Program-made: the position numbers and the translations under genes
Assembly: GCF_029240175.1 (NCBI RefSeq)
Contig: NZ_JARBTM010000012.1
Span: 82,804 to 146,803 of the forward strand
DNA from: Anaerosolibacter sp.
GTDB taxonomy: Bacteria > Bacillota > Clostridia > Peptostreptococcales > Thermotaleaceae
Length of the DNA stretch: 64,000 nucleotides
Direction of reading: 5' to 3'
In this document: one piece after another, positions 51,558 through 60,937 of the stretch
How positions within the stretch are numbered: position 1 is the stretch's first letter
Layout: each line of letters begins with the position of its first letter
The notes under the pieces: generated by a model
Databases searched by the model: none
The model's input: only the letters and a program-made list of their open reading frames with translations
What the model was told of the DNA's origin: nothing

Positions 51558-52493
51558 ATGAACTTAGAAAATTTAGAGTTGAAAATTGAAGAGGATGTAT
51601 TATCCTTTTTATCTTCGCCATCTTTTATAGAGGAAGTTGAAATTGCCAAAAACTATTTTTATCATTTTGTTGGACAAGGTGAAATGAATAATGAACTGCA
51701 TCTGGACTTTAATTCATGGTTGATCTATGACTACAAGCTAACAGATGGTGAAAGCTTTCTTAGCAAATATTATAATGCTGCCCAGGTCACCCTCGCCGAG
51801 GACGAAGCTGCATTTATCCAGCAATTAATTGATACATACCTAAGTCTATATACAGTGATTGAAGTACAAAATGAGTATAAGATGATGAGGGATATCTTTA
51901 GTAAGGAAGTTTATCGAGTAAATCCTGAAAGCATCCGAGATATTCAGGAAAACGAATTGGTTATGGGCAGAATCCTGGGCACGGGGGATATGTATTGGCT
52001 GACTGGGAACAAGCAGTATATCCCTGGTGCTTTTAAGACAAGCATCGAAAGAAGTATGTTGGAGGATTTTGAGGAATTCAAAAAGATAAACCGATATGCT
52101 AATTGGGATGATTATCTGAAAGATCATAGTGAAGTGCTTTACAAGCACCTGGGCATTATCGAAGAATTGACAATACAGAATGAAAAAGAAGGCGATGAAC
52201 TATACTATGTATGGCAAAGTGTTTATTTGATCCGAGACGCTCGTAACATAAAAAAAATCTTCTTAGGGCATAAAGAAATTGTTTTTGATGATGAGGATAA
52301 AGACTGCGTTTATTTCAAAATGATGTACCGCAAAAGCATTTTATGTGAAATGGTTTTAAAGAATAATCGGTTAGAGTTAGAATGTACCTCAGAGGAAGAT
52401 CGAGATAAAGCGAAGACAATAATTGAAATGATATTGGGAGACAATGGGAAACACTTTAAGGATGAAATACTCAGCATAAATGATCTTGTATAA
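51558..52493 (+). CDS. Conserved hypothetical protein
   Basis: ATG 51558 after GAGGAGAG gives 311 residues. The N-terminal part (MNLENLELKIEEDVLSFLS) is helical, with a recurring aromatic pattern (NYFYHFVGQGE, DFNSWLIYDYKL) similar to clostridial proteins of unknown role. The C-terminal half has a strand-rich module (KKIFLGHKEIVFDDEDKDCVYFK, then LELECTSEEDRDKA) that could bind a ligand. No signal or membrane helix. It is followed 15 bases later by a DUF4177 gene, probably in one transcript. Confidence 0.65.
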   Translation: MNLENLELKIEEDVLSFLSSPSFIEEVEIAKNYFYHFVGQGEMNNELHLDFNSWLIYDYKLTDGESFLSKYYNAAQVTLAEDEAAFIQQLIDTYLSLYTVIEVQNEYKMMRDIFSKEVYRVNPESIRDIQENELVMGRILGTGDMYWLTGNKQYIPGAFKTSIERSMLEDFEEFKKINRYANWDDYLKDHSEVLYKHLGIIEELTIQNEKEGDELYYVWQSVYLIRDARNIKKIFLGHKEIVFDDEDKDCVYFKMMYRKSILCEMVLKNNRLELECTSEEDRDKAKTIIEMILGDNGKHFKDEILSINDLV

Positions 52494-52508
52494 AAAGGGG
52501 TTTGAAAG

Positions 52509-52694
52509 ATGAAAAAATGGGAATATAAAATATTAAACTTCAAAGCGAAGGGTGTTACCAACTTGGTGCTTAGTAAAGAAGATGAGAACGAATTAAACAA
52601 GTTTGGTGACGACGGATGGGAACTGGCGACCAGTGCGCCAACGGTGAATGGAAGAACCATATGCTGCATTTTAAAGCGAGAAAAGCAGGATTAA
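52509..52694 (+). CDS. DUF4177 protein
   Basis: 61 residues: KKWEYKILNFKAKG, then LNKFGDDGWELATSAPTVNG and CCILKREK. This strand-helix-strand pattern with W-E-Y and GWEL is the DUF4177 signature. The role of the family is unknown. A ribosome site GGGG precedes ATG 52509. Confidence 0.85.
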   Translation: MKKWEYKILNFKAKGVTNLVLSKEDENELNKFGDDGWELATSAPTVNGRTICCILKREKQD

Positions 52695-52802
52695 TGATAA
52701 CATATCTTGCTGGAATGAATTTGACAGAAAATGCGAAAACTTGTAAAATATAAGATAGGAAAATTGTAATGAAGAGTGTCTGAAGGGGGAAAATATAATC
52801 TT

Positions 52803-53237
52803 ATGCAAACAGCATTATCGGATCTGGTGGATTCGTGCGACGAACAGACGTATATTGATTTAAATGTCTATCTAGAGGAAGCGAAAAATGATTTGAGATT
52901 CTTGAGGGATTTAAAGAAGTTCTTAAAGAAATACAACAAATCCACAAGCCAGATTGATCAGTATATTCATAGGATAGAGGGAAATATGGATATTGAAAAA
53001 GTAGTCCAAATATATGACATTGATGAGAGTACGATCAAAAAAAGTATTGAAAAACATCCATACTTTAAAAATCCATGTGATTATCCTATCCGCCTGTTGA
53101 CCATAATGAAGTACTTGAAGAAAAAAGGAATAGATATTCACTATAAAGATATGGATCTTATTGTAGATCGACTGATTCAGGAGATTGATGGCGTCAAAAA
53201 AGTTGGCGATGGAATGTACTTGAAAAAAGTTCACTAA
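52803..53237 (+). CDS. Conserved hypothetical helical protein
   Basis: Two starts are possible: ATG 52803, 13 bases after AAGGGGG, or GTG 52776 with no clear site. The first gives 144 residues. The protein is almost entirely helical and charged, with NLMQTALSDLVDSCDEQTY at the start and two repeated motifs of the kind FLKKYNKSTSQIDQYI and YLKKKGIDIHYKDMDLIV. No domain is recognised. A terminator follows at 53250. Confidence 0.6.
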   Translation: MQTALSDLVDSCDEQTYIDLNVYLEEAKNDLRFLRDLKKFLKKYNKSTSQIDQYIHRIEGNMDIEKVVQIYDIDESTIKKSIEKHPYFKNPCDYPIRLLTIMKYLKKKGIDIHYKDMDLIVDRLIQEIDGVKKVGDGMYLKKVH

Positions 53238-53249
53238 TATACTAAAAAT

Positions 53250-53280
53250 AAAAGGACACACCCTGTGTCCTTTTTATTTT
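53250..53280 (+). terminator. Rho-independent terminator
   Basis: Arms AAAGGACACA and TGTGTCCTTT, followed by TTATTTT. Confidence 0.9.
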
Positions 53281-53364
53281 TAGTATATTTTAGGGGACGA
53301 CGAGAGGAATTGAGTAGATAATATAGAACTATTATAATGGAGAAATAGGAAAAGGGTGATCAAA

Positions 53365-53958
53365 ATGGCGGAATTGAAGGGCGATAAGCCTATAGACAAA
53401 AAAGCAAATCTATTTCGAATGAACACATTTCTCTATGGAATATTATTAGGTCTTACGATGATTTTAGGTATATTTTTAGGAAGCAGGAGTCCTCTGATCC
53501 ATGATTATATGACCATTAATGTTGAAAAACAAGAAATATTCAAGTACTTGGATGTAATTCAGTCTTTGGAAGAACAACTATATCCTGTGACGCGGGAAAG
53601 CGGGGAGTGGATTCGAAACTATTCACCTGAACAACCCGGAGATTTTAAAGCGCTAGATCAAAACATGATGAAAATTGATGAAATGATGATGATGGTCATA
53701 GATATACCAATAAGTTCTCCAGCGATGGAATCCCATGCGCTGCTTATAGAAGAATTAAAGACAGTAAAATATGCTATGATTGAGATGAGATTGGCGGAGG
53801 CTTATAATGACAGAAGAAGTATAGAAAAAGCGCAAGCATATCTAAACGAATTTCAGGACACAGTAAACGTGAGAAGGGCAGCATTAAAAAAGATGATGGA
53901 CCAATATAAAATCCTCTATATTGATTTAGGGGATAGGATTAAGTATAGAATAAAATAA
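53365..53958 (+). CDS. Putative membrane-anchored helical protein
   Basis: ATG 53365 lies eight bases after AAAGGG and gives 197 residues. After a short charged N-terminus a single membrane helix (TFLYGILLGLTMILGIFLG, about residues 22-41) places the helical C-terminal 155 residues outside the cell. This part is rich in Met and Glu (MMKIDEMMMMVIDIP) and looks like a coiled or bundle structure. The function is unknown. Confidence 0.65.
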   Translation: MAELKGDKPIDKKANLFRMNTFLYGILLGLTMILGIFLGSRSPLIHDYMTINVEKQEIFKYLDVIQSLEEQLYPVTRESGEWIRNYSPEQPGDFKALDQNMMKIDEMMMMVIDIPISSPAMESHALLIEELKTVKYAMIEMRLAEAYNDRRSIEKAQAYLNEFQDTVNVRRAALKKMMDQYKILYIDLGDRIKYRIK

Positions 53959-53968
53959 TCTATAATCA

Positions 53969-54613
53969 TTATAGTTTTTTATCAAAAATTGAAGTAGTTT
54001 CAGATGGATATGAATGATACTTTCCATGATCAGGAGAAACCTTGATATTTCGGAAGGCATTGTATAGCTTTCGAATTAAACCGTTTTTTGTGTTAAACAA
54101 AAACGCAAGAAGTTTATTATCATTTTGGGTTACTCGAATAAATTTTTTCTTATCAAGGGATAGATGAAAACCTTTCTCAATATCAATGCCTACTTTGGTC
54201 ATAGAACCGCGATAGACCAGAATGATATCATGAATGTTTTTACAGTGATTGGTCCCGAAGTAGCTGTCAAACTCTTTTAAAGAATCAATGGCAATATTGT
54301 ACCTATGAATGAGGTTTTCTATGATTTTAATTTGATCAGTATCTTCCCCATTGATGAATTCATCTAAGGCATCTTCTAATTCCTTTTCTACCTTATAAAA
54401 GGATAAGTATTGTTCTTTGAGCTTCTTCAGACTATCATAGAAATTTGAAGCACCCAGTAATACATTGTCAGAGTTATGAAAACTTTCATTGGTGGTTTTA
54501 TTAATTTTGTCAATGGAATTTACCCGTTGAATATTGTTTATCTGCGTATTGCGGTCTACATACATGGTATATATTCTTGTTTTGTTTACGGAGGAAATTC
54601 GCTTTGAAGTCAT
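53969..54613 (-). CDS. Conserved hypothetical protein
   Basis: ATG 54613 follows GGAGGG on the minus strand and gives 214 residues. Long polar helices with periodic hydrophobic residues (NFYDSLKKLKEQYLSFYKVE, LEDALDEFINGEDTDQ) suggest a coiled coil. The N-terminus is rich in Asn, Thr and Ser and looks flexible. It converges on the membrane-anchored protein at 53365-53958. No function is assigned; some clostridial flagellar-associated proteins have a similar appearance, but this is only a resemblance. Confidence 0.6.
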   Translation of the reverse strand: MTSKRISSVNKTRIYTMYVDRNTQINNIQRVNSIDKINKTTNESFHNSDNVLLGASNFYDSLKKLKEQYLSFYKVEKELEDALDEFINGEDTDQIKIIENLIHRYNIAIDSLKEFDSYFGTNHCKNIHDIILVYRGSMTKVGIDIEKGFHLSLDKKKFIRVTQNDNKLLAFLFNTKNGLIRKLYNAFRNIKVSPDHGKYHSYPSETTSIFDKKL

Positions 54614-54697
54614 TGTTTTCACCCTCCTCTCCGATTAGTATATAATAAATATATCGGCTAAAAAATAAGAATCAAACATAAATTTTCAAGTTTTTTA

Positions 54698-54735
54698 ATA
54701 TATAGGAAATTTTGGTCTTTAACTTCCTATATATT
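54698..54735. repeat. Hairpin repeat family 1, copy B
   Basis: ATATATAGGAAATT, TGGTCTTTAA and CTTCCTATATAT, an imperfect palindrome matching the copy at 39168-39206. Confidence 0.6.
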
Positions 54736-54799
54736 GGGTGTGCAGGAAAAAATAAGACAAGATGGTTCTTTAGGAATCGTTAGAGAGGAGTTTAAATCG

Positions 54800-55582
54800 A
54801 TGAAAATAGCTATGATTCAAATGAATATAGAGTTTGGAAACCCGGAAATGAATCGAAAAAGAATCATCGAAATGATCGAGAAAGCAGCTGGAGGCCGGCC
54901 TGATATTATTGTTCTGCCAGAAATGTGGAATACAAGCTTCAGCTTGAAAAATCTCCATGATATCGCAGATAAGGGAGGAGAACCGACAAGAACAATCATT
55001 GGAAACCTAGCAAAAAAGTATCACATCAATATTGTTGCTGGCTCTGTTGCAGACATACAAGGAGATAAGATATATAATCGACTATATGTTTTTGATCGAG
55101 AAGGGAATGTAAAGTCACATTATGATAAAGCACATTTGATCCAGCAAGCTAGAGAACATGAGTTTTTAACTGCTGGAGCCCTAACAGAAGTATTTCTTTT
55201 GGATGAAGTCACCTGTGGAGCGATTATATGCTATGACATAAGATTCCCAGAACTGGCCAGAACTGTGGCATTGAAGGGTGCAAAGGTCTTGTTTATACCT
55301 GCCCAATGGCCCGAAACAAGGATCGATCATTGGAAAGCATTAGTAATAGCAAGGGCAATAGAGAATCAAATGTATGTGGTAGCAGTTAACCGAATCGGAA
55401 GTGAGTTTAAGGCAAATTTCCCGGGAAAAAGCCTAGTCGTTGATCCATGGGGGAAAGTTTTGATCGAAGCTGACGATCAGGAACAAATCCTACAAGTAGA
55501 GATAGATATAGATTTGGTAGATCGCATACGGACAAAAATACCCTGCTTTTCAGATAGAAATATTGAGGCATATGAATTATAA
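54800..55582 (+). CDS. Nitrilase-superfamily amidase, omega-amidase-like
   Basis: ATG 54800 after AGAGAGGAG gives 260 residues, a normal length. The catalytic triad Glu41 (VLPEMWN), Lys110 (HYDKAHL) and Cys144 (GAIICYDIRFPE) is complete. The sequence is closest in pattern to NIT2/YafV proteins that hydrolyse alpha-ketoglutaramate or ketosuccinamate, and possibly repair deaminated metabolites. The longer frame upstream runs through the repeat and is rejected. It is probably cytoplasmic and monocistronic. Confidence 0.9.
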   Translation: MKIAMIQMNIEFGNPEMNRKRIIEMIEKAAGGRPDIIVLPEMWNTSFSLKNLHDIADKGGEPTRTIIGNLAKKYHINIVAGSVADIQGDKIYNRLYVFDREGNVKSHYDKAHLIQQAREHEFLTAGALTEVFLLDEVTCGAIICYDIRFPELARTVALKGAKVLFIPAQWPETRIDHWKALVIARAIENQMYVVAVNRIGSEFKANFPGKSLVVDPWGKVLIEADDQEQILQVEIDIDLVDRIRTKIPCFSDRNIEAYEL

Positions 55583-55651
55583 GGTCCAACGAGGAAGGTG
55601 TCTAAAGCACCTTCTTATATTATATTGACGCGAGGATATGGGTGAGGAAAA

Positions 55652-57844
55652 ATGATTGCTAAACATGTGGAAAAACGCCTGCAGGAACTATTAATAGATA
55701 TTGAAAAACTGAAATTACCCAAGGAAAGTACAGTTGTACAGATTTTTATGCTGCGGTTTACCCTTGATTATGGAGAATCAGCATTGAAGGATCTGGTAAA
55801 GGATATAGAGGGTTTTGAGATGGATGCCACTGATGAACTTGAAGCCCTTGCTGCTAGGTATATGGATTTAAAGCTTATGGATATCGTGTTATGGTATGAT
55901 AATTATTTGACTGGAACTTTAAGAGAGCAAACGGGTAGTTTTTATACGCCTGATCCCATCAACAAGTACATGATAAAACGATCTATTATTGTGTATCTTC
56001 ATAAAGATACAGGCATTGAGGAAAAAACAATATGCCGTATGTTAGAGGGAGAACTCCCAATAGATGCTTTAGCCATAAATAAACTGCTGACATCTTTAGA
56101 AAATCTAAAGTTAATTGATATAGCATGCGGCACTGGATTATTTATATTACAAAGTTTTAAAATTCTTTTTCAGTTAATGAAGCGTATTCATCACCAATTA
56201 GAAAAGACAACCTCAGATGTATCTCTACAGAAATATATTATTGAAAATATACTCTTTGCCATTGATGTGCAAATATATCCAGTGATTTTGCTAAGAATGA
56301 TGCTGTTTTCACTGGTATACCATAAGGATACATATGAGATAGGAGAAGTGCTGCGAATAAATATGATTCAAAGTGATAGCCTCTCAGAGGGGTGGTTATC
56401 TAAGTATGATATTTTTAAGAAAGTGATATTAGAACGCGGTGGTTTTGATATTGTTATTGGAAATCCGCCTTATCTCGGAGAAAAAGGGAATAAAGTTGTT
56501 TTCGATCAAATCAAAACCACATCATTTGGTGTGAAATACTATGAAGGGAAAATGGATTATTTCTATTTCTTCATATATAGAGGTATGGAATTATTGAAGC
56601 ACCAAGGGATAATGTGTTTTATCACAACGAATTACTTTGTAACGGCTGACGGTGCTGTAAAACTGCGAAAATATCTGAAAGAGCAGTGCACATTTCGGGA
56701 AATAATCAATTTTAATCATTTTGAAATTTTTAAATCGGCAAAGGGACAACATAATATTATTTTTTTATTAACCAAGGAAGTGACATTCCATTGTCCTGTG
56801 AATATTCGCTGCTTTATAGATAAAAGTATTCCTGAAAAGGATTTGGAGAAGGTCTTAAATAATCGCTGTCAAGCTTCATCAATTATTCACAGGTATATCT
56901 TGGAAAACCAAGGACAGCTTTATAGTGACAACGGACAAATAAACATAAATACCGACCAAGAGGGATTATATTTGCTGGATAAAATTTATCAGAAAAAAGA
57001 CTACCGATTAGGGGAGCTATGCTTTGTGAATCAAGGTATTGTCAGCGGTGCAGACAAAGTAACCAAGGATATGCTGTTAAAAAAAATATCTCCTGAAGCA
57101 GCAGAAACTCATGAATATACAATCGGTGAGGGTATTTTTGTTCTTTCAAAGCAGGAGGCTGAAAATCTGGAATTTCACACCTATGAGGCCCTGAAGCCTA
57201 TGTATAAGAACAGTGATATTAAGAGATATTGGGTCAAAGCTGCTACAGATAAGCATATGCTTTATATCTCCAATGAGAATTTAAAACCAAATGTACTAAA
57301 TATAGTTACTTCTAAACATCTATATCGATATAAGGATATTCTTATGGGAAGAAGGGAAACCGTAAAAGGCCTTAGGCCATGGTACGCCCTGCAATGGCCG
57401 AGAAATCAAGAAATTTTTGAAGGCGAGAAAATTGTTGTCCCCCAAAGAGGAAGGGAAAATAGATTTGCCTATCATGAGGGACCATGGTATGCCAGTGCCG
57501 ATGTATATTTCATTACGCCAAGGTTATCCCATGTAAACCTAAAGCTAGTATTGGGGCAGCTCAATTCAAAGTTAATGTATTTTTGGTTATATAATAATGG
57601 AAAGAGAAAGGGTGAGCAGTTAGAATTATATTCTAACCCTTTGAAGGAGCTTCCCATTCGTATAGATATGCCAGAGACTATGAAAAACAGGATGATAAGC
57701 CTTGTGAATGACATGATTCAATGGGGTGAGGAATCTAGCAAACAAGAGATGTTAGATCAAATAATGTATGAAATATATGATTTGACTGAGAAGGAAAAGC
57801 AGTTAATCGAGTCTCTGCACCATAGGGAACTAGAAAGAAAATAG
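55652..57844 (+). CDS. Eco57I/TaqI-type N6-adenine DNA methyltransferase
   Basis: 730 residues, ATG 55652 behind GGTGAGG. The SAM-binding motif I is LIDIACGTGLFIL (about 155-167) and the catalytic motif IV is NPPY (about 272-275, in VIGNPPYLGEK). A TaqI-like specificity domain with paired half-sites follows (QGIVSGADKVTKDML, GRRETVKGLRPWYALQWPR, GQLNSKLMYFWLYNNGKRKG). It methylates adenine in a specific DNA site. The short N-terminal segment (about 130 residues) lacks a PD-ExK nuclease motif and no separate nuclease gene is adjacent. So it looks like a solitary methyltransferase, either an orphan or the remaining part of a restriction system. Confidence 0.9.
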   Translation: MIAKHVEKRLQELLIDIEKLKLPKESTVVQIFMLRFTLDYGESALKDLVKDIEGFEMDATDELEALAARYMDLKLMDIVLWYDNYLTGTLREQTGSFYTPDPINKYMIKRSIIVYLHKDTGIEEKTICRMLEGELPIDALAINKLLTSLENLKLIDIACGTGLFILQSFKILFQLMKRIHHQLEKTTSDVSLQKYIIENILFAIDVQIYPVILLRMMLFSLVYHKDTYEIGEVLRINMIQSDSLSEGWLSKYDIFKKVILERGGFDIVIGNPPYLGEKGNKVVFDQIKTTSFGVKYYEGKMDYFYFFIYRGMELLKHQGIMCFITTNYFVTADGAVKLRKYLKEQCTFREIINFNHFEIFKSAKGQHNIIFLLTKEVTFHCPVNIRCFIDKSIPEKDLEKVLNNRCQASSIIHRYILENQGQLYSDNGQININTDQEGLYLLDKIYQKKDYRLGELCFVNQGIVSGADKVTKDMLLKKISPEAAETHEYTIGEGIFVLSKQEAENLEFHTYEALKPMYKNSDIKRYWVKAATDKHMLYISNENLKPNVLNIVTSKHLYRYKDILMGRRETVKGLRPWYALQWPRNQEIFEGEKIVVPQRGRENRFAYHEGPWYASADVYFITPRLSHVNLKLVLGQLNSKLMYFWLYNNGKRKGEQLELYSNPLKELPIRIDMPETMKNRMISLVNDMIQWGEESSKQEMLDQIMYEIYDLTEKEKQLIESLHHRELERK

Positions 57845-57872
57845 AATTTAACTCAAGAGGGGAGGATGGTCT

Positions 57873-58520
57873 ATGCGTTTCTATGTGTTAGGTAAGTGTA
57901 CAGAAGAGGAAAAAGGAGATATAATTATCAACTTGGATAAAAGGTCTATAGAAAAGCTTCAAATCCGTGAACACCTTTTGGAAGATACAACCTATGTTTT
58001 TGCCAATGGAGAATTGATTGAGATCAAGAGCATGGATTGGAGTATAAAAGAAACATATCTGCTTGCCTTCGGAAAGATTAGAAAAATTCAGGGACAGGAG
58101 TATAAATTTATTCGATTCAGTAAGGAACAAGAGATTACTCTGGATGAAAACTTTTTTATGTATGTCGATGGCAATTTAATTGGTCGCATTACCAATGAAA
58201 ATGAAATCAATATTATTAAAAAGGAAGGATTAGAAAAGACACAAAGAATGGTCAATAGGCTGGTAACCACAGGAATTACCGCCCTTGTAAAAGGAAAAAA
58301 GATATATCGTATGTTTACCTATGAAAAGCTAAAGTCACTGGTTGAAGAAGAGGATCATCAAATCAGTCTAAATCAATATTTGAATAAAGATAGTGATGAT
58401 CAAATTGAGGGGGAATTTCTGGAACAGATTCGTCAAGAGTTGAGGAGTGCCCATACGAAAATTGGACGTGTATTACATGCAGTGGATAAACTAATAAAAA
58501 GTACAGTTAGTGATTCGTAA
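57873..58520 (+). CDS. Conserved hypothetical protein next to the methyltransferase
   Basis: 215 residues with GGGGAGGA before ATG 57873, 28 bases after the methyltransferase, so they are probably co-transcribed. The N-terminal half is strand-rich (MRFYVLGKCTEEEKGDIIINLDK), the C-terminal half helical and charged (DDQIEGEFLEQIRQELRS). No nuclease or other motif is seen. A partner role for the methyltransferase is possible but unsupported beyond position. Confidence 0.65.
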   Translation: MRFYVLGKCTEEEKGDIIINLDKRSIEKLQIREHLLEDTTYVFANGELIEIKSMDWSIKETYLLAFGKIRKIQGQEYKFIRFSKEQEITLDENFFMYVDGNLIGRITNENEINIIKKEGLEKTQRMVNRLVTTGITALVKGKKIYRMFTYEKLKSLVEEEDHQISLNQYLNKDSDDQIEGEFLEQIRQELRSAHTKIGRVLHAVDKLIKSTVSDS

Positions 58521-58617
58521 ATATCATCACCGTTCTCAGATATAAGAATATTATGTATTGGAATAGGGAATGAAAAAATTGACTATATAGTCCCTTAACA
58601 GAAAGGGGTGCTATATT

Positions 58618-59865
58618 TTGCATAAACTGTATGTTTTTTTTCCGACAGAGCAGTTGAGGGACGACTATATGGAGAAAGTAATAGATATGCAGTCCCCAAC
58701 GGATAAGGGTAAGGGAGGAGAGAAATGGTTACAAAAGATTCAATACAGAAAATCATATAAAGGGATTCCCGGATTCTGGGCGATTTTGTATTTCCGTCAA
58801 TGCCCTTATGCCCAGGATTTGCAGAAGGATATCGAGAATATGATACCGACCTATTGGATGGGTGATCAAGTATTTTTTCCAAAACATTTGACGAATAGAA
58901 AAGAAATGATAGAGCTTTGGGTCGAGAAATATCATCTTACAAACTTATCCTATGATTCAAGTGCTTGGAAATTGTTTTTTAAAGAAGTTCAGACCCACTT
59001 TCGTCAGGGCAGGGTAGATGTAGCGGCAGTAGCACTGCGGTACATCTATAAATATAATCCATATTTTTTAAAGAAATATAAACGATTCTATATCTTTGAA
59101 GATATAGCTTACTATTATGAGTCTAAAGGAGACTTAATAAAAAGCTTGAAACACCTGAAAGCCCAGGCGCTGCTTCAACCTGAATCCTCAGAGGCTTACT
59201 TGAATATGAGCAGTTTTCTAATTCTAAACGGGTTGAGCGAAGAGGCTATCGGTATATGTAAGGATGGATTAAAGATTAACCCCCAGGATCAGTATCTTAG
59301 CAATAATCTATTGGCTGCATACTTAAATGAGGGCTATTTTGATATTGCCATGGATTATTTAAATGAGAGAATCCTGGAGAATTCAAGGATATCAATGAAT
59401 TGGAAGCTAAAAGGCGATATCTTATATGAATTGGAGCATTATGATGAAGCTGCTCGATGCTATCAAAAGGCTCTTTGGATTCGTTCGAAGGAGTTAGAAG
59501 ATATTAAAACAGATATATATTATGGCTTAGCTATTTGTTATCAACATTTGGGGCAAATTCGAAAAGCCATAAGATATAATAAACAATTGCTAAAATGCGA
59601 TGAATCAGATGCTGCTGCATTGTTAAATCTTTCAAAGCTGTATGGCGAAGACTTGAAACAATACACCACTGCACAAAAATATGCAGAACACCTTGTTCGG
59701 TTACACCCTGAAAATGGGTATGGACACCATAATCTTGGTTTGATTTATTTGTATACCCGTAGATTTGATAAGGCAAAATGGCATTTATACCGGGCGAGAA
59801 AGCTTGTGCCAAACTATCAGCCGATATATGACGCCATCGATGAATTAAATAGATTGAATGATTGA
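58618..59865 (+). CDS. TPR-repeat protein
   Basis: 415 residues from TTG 58618, nine bases after AAAGGGG. The first 110 residues are not recognised. From about residue 150 there are five or six tetratricopeptide repeats (for example PESSEAYLNMSSFLILNGLS, MNWKLKGDILYELEHYDEAA, DIYYGLAICYQHLGQIRKAI, NGYGHHNLGLIYLYTRRFDK). Such repeats bind other proteins. There is no signal or membrane span. The partner is unknown. Confidence 0.85.
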   Translation: MHKLYVFFPTEQLRDDYMEKVIDMQSPTDKGKGGEKWLQKIQYRKSYKGIPGFWAILYFRQCPYAQDLQKDIENMIPTYWMGDQVFFPKHLTNRKEMIELWVEKYHLTNLSYDSSAWKLFFKEVQTHFRQGRVDVAAVALRYIYKYNPYFLKKYKRFYIFEDIAYYYESKGDLIKSLKHLKAQALLQPESSEAYLNMSSFLILNGLSEEAIGICKDGLKINPQDQYLSNNLLAAYLNEGYFDIAMDYLNERILENSRISMNWKLKGDILYELEHYDEAARCYQKALWIRSKELEDIKTDIYYGLAICYQHLGQIRKAIRYNKQLLKCDESDAAALLNLSKLYGEDLKQYTTAQKYAEHLVRLHPENGYGHHNLGLIYLYTRRFDKAKWHLYRARKLVPNYQPIYDAIDELNRLND

Positions 59866-59870
59866 TTTGA

Positions 59871-59900
59871 AAATGACCTCCGATATGGAGGTCATTTAAT
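59871..59900 (+). terminator. Rho-independent terminator
   Basis: Arms AAATGACCTCC and GGAGGTCATTT followed by AATTTATTT. Confidence 0.85.
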
Positions 59901-59966
59901 TTATTTGCGTTATGTATGTTATAATTAGGGTAAAATATAGTAAAGTATAGGAAGGGAAGTGGAATA

Positions 59967-60689
59967 GTGGGATTGGGAAGAAATGTGAAGGGATGCAACT
60001 GTGGGAAATGTACCCATAAATTTTGTGCCAGTAAAGTTCCTATATTTTCGACATTGTCTCAGGAGGAACTTTCAGAAATAAATAGTTTAAAGATAAATAA
60101 AGAATATAAAAAAGGGGAAATTCTTTTCTTTGAAGGGGATCAGATGGAGAGTCTGTTCATCATAAATCAAGGGAGCGTAAAGGTTTTTAAATATACAAAA
60201 GAAGGAAAAGAACAAATTTTGTATATTTTATCAGAAGGTGATATCTTTGGAGAGCTGAGTTTGTTTAGAAGTGAGAGACTGACGTTCAATGTAGAAGCCT
60301 TAGAGGATTTAAACGCCTGTGTGTTGACAAAGGCAAGCTTTGAAATGATACTTAGTAAACGGCCGGAGATTTCTATGAAGGTTTTGCAAGTTATGGGAGA
60401 ACGATTGATCAAAATGGAGACATTGATTCAGAGTTTAGGCACGAAGGATATTGAAGCTAGAATTGCTACATTTCTTCTAGAGCTTATACCAGAATATACA
60501 AAAAGCAGAGGACATATTAAAGAAATAGAATTGCCATTAAGCAGAGAGGAAATAGCCAATTATATAGGGGTTACCCGAGAAACCATCAGTAGGAAACTGG
60601 GGAAGATGCAGGATGAAGGCATCCTAAAAATTAAAGGAATCAAGAAAATCATTATCCTGGACGAAGATGCTTTGAAAGCATATCTATAA
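59967..60689 (+). CDS. Crp/Fnr-family regulator with N-terminal cysteine cluster
   Basis: 240 residues from GTG 59967, seven bases after GGAAG. A cysteine cluster, CNCGKCTHKFC (Cys10, 12, 15, 20), precedes the cyclic-nucleotide-like beta roll (about 25-140). The helix-turn-helix at about 185-210 reads LSREEIANYIGVTRETISRK. Spaced cysteines of this kind hold an oxygen-sensitive iron-sulfur cluster in FNR, so it may act as a redox or oxygen sensor. It sits beside the sirohaem reductase cluster, which is a plausible target. Confidence 0.87.
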   Translation: MGLGRNVKGCNCGKCTHKFCASKVPIFSTLSQEELSEINSLKINKEYKKGEILFFEGDQMESLFIINQGSVKVFKYTKEGKEQILYILSEGDIFGELSLFRSERLTFNVEALEDLNACVLTKASFEMILSKRPEISMKVLQVMGERLIKMETLIQSLGTKDIEARIATFLLELIPEYTKSRGHIKEIELPLSREEIANYIGVTRETISRKLGKMQDEGILKIKGIKKIIILDEDALKAYL

Positions 60690-60691
60690 AT

Positions 60692-60732
60692 AAAAAAATG
60701 CTCCTAGAATATATATCTAGGAGCATTTTTTA
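60692..60732. terminator. Bidirectional terminator
   Basis: Arms AAAATGCTCCTAGA and TCTAGGAGCATTTT, shared by the regulator on the left and the DUF1858 gene on the right. Confidence 0.9.
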
Positions 60733-60915
60733 CTTATTCAATTCCTCGATAAGGACATCTAAGTCGATACCATGGATATCAGCTGCTTGTGCTAAGCTCT
60801 CCATTTGAGATGATGGGCAGCCAAGGCATCCCATACCATGGCGCATAAGAATTTCCGCAGCCTTAGGGTTTAATCGTAACGCATCACTTATTAATGTGTC
60901 TCTTGTAATTTTCAT
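60730..60915 (-). CDS. DUF1858 redox-disulfide protein
   Basis: ATG 60915, seven bases after GGAGG, gives 61 residues: MKITRDTLISDALRLNPKAA, then MRHGMGCLGCPSS with a CxxC pair. This is the DUF1858/TIGR03980 type, often linked to hybrid cluster proteins and sirohaem reductases. It could exchange disulfides or carry sulfur. It lies 22 bases after the gene at 60938 and ends the operon. Confidence 0.85.
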   Translation of the reverse strand: MKITRDTLISDALRLNPKAAEILMRHGMGCLGCPSSQMESLAQAADIHGIDLDVLIEELNK

Positions 60916-60937
60916 ATTCATTCCTCCATATATTCTT

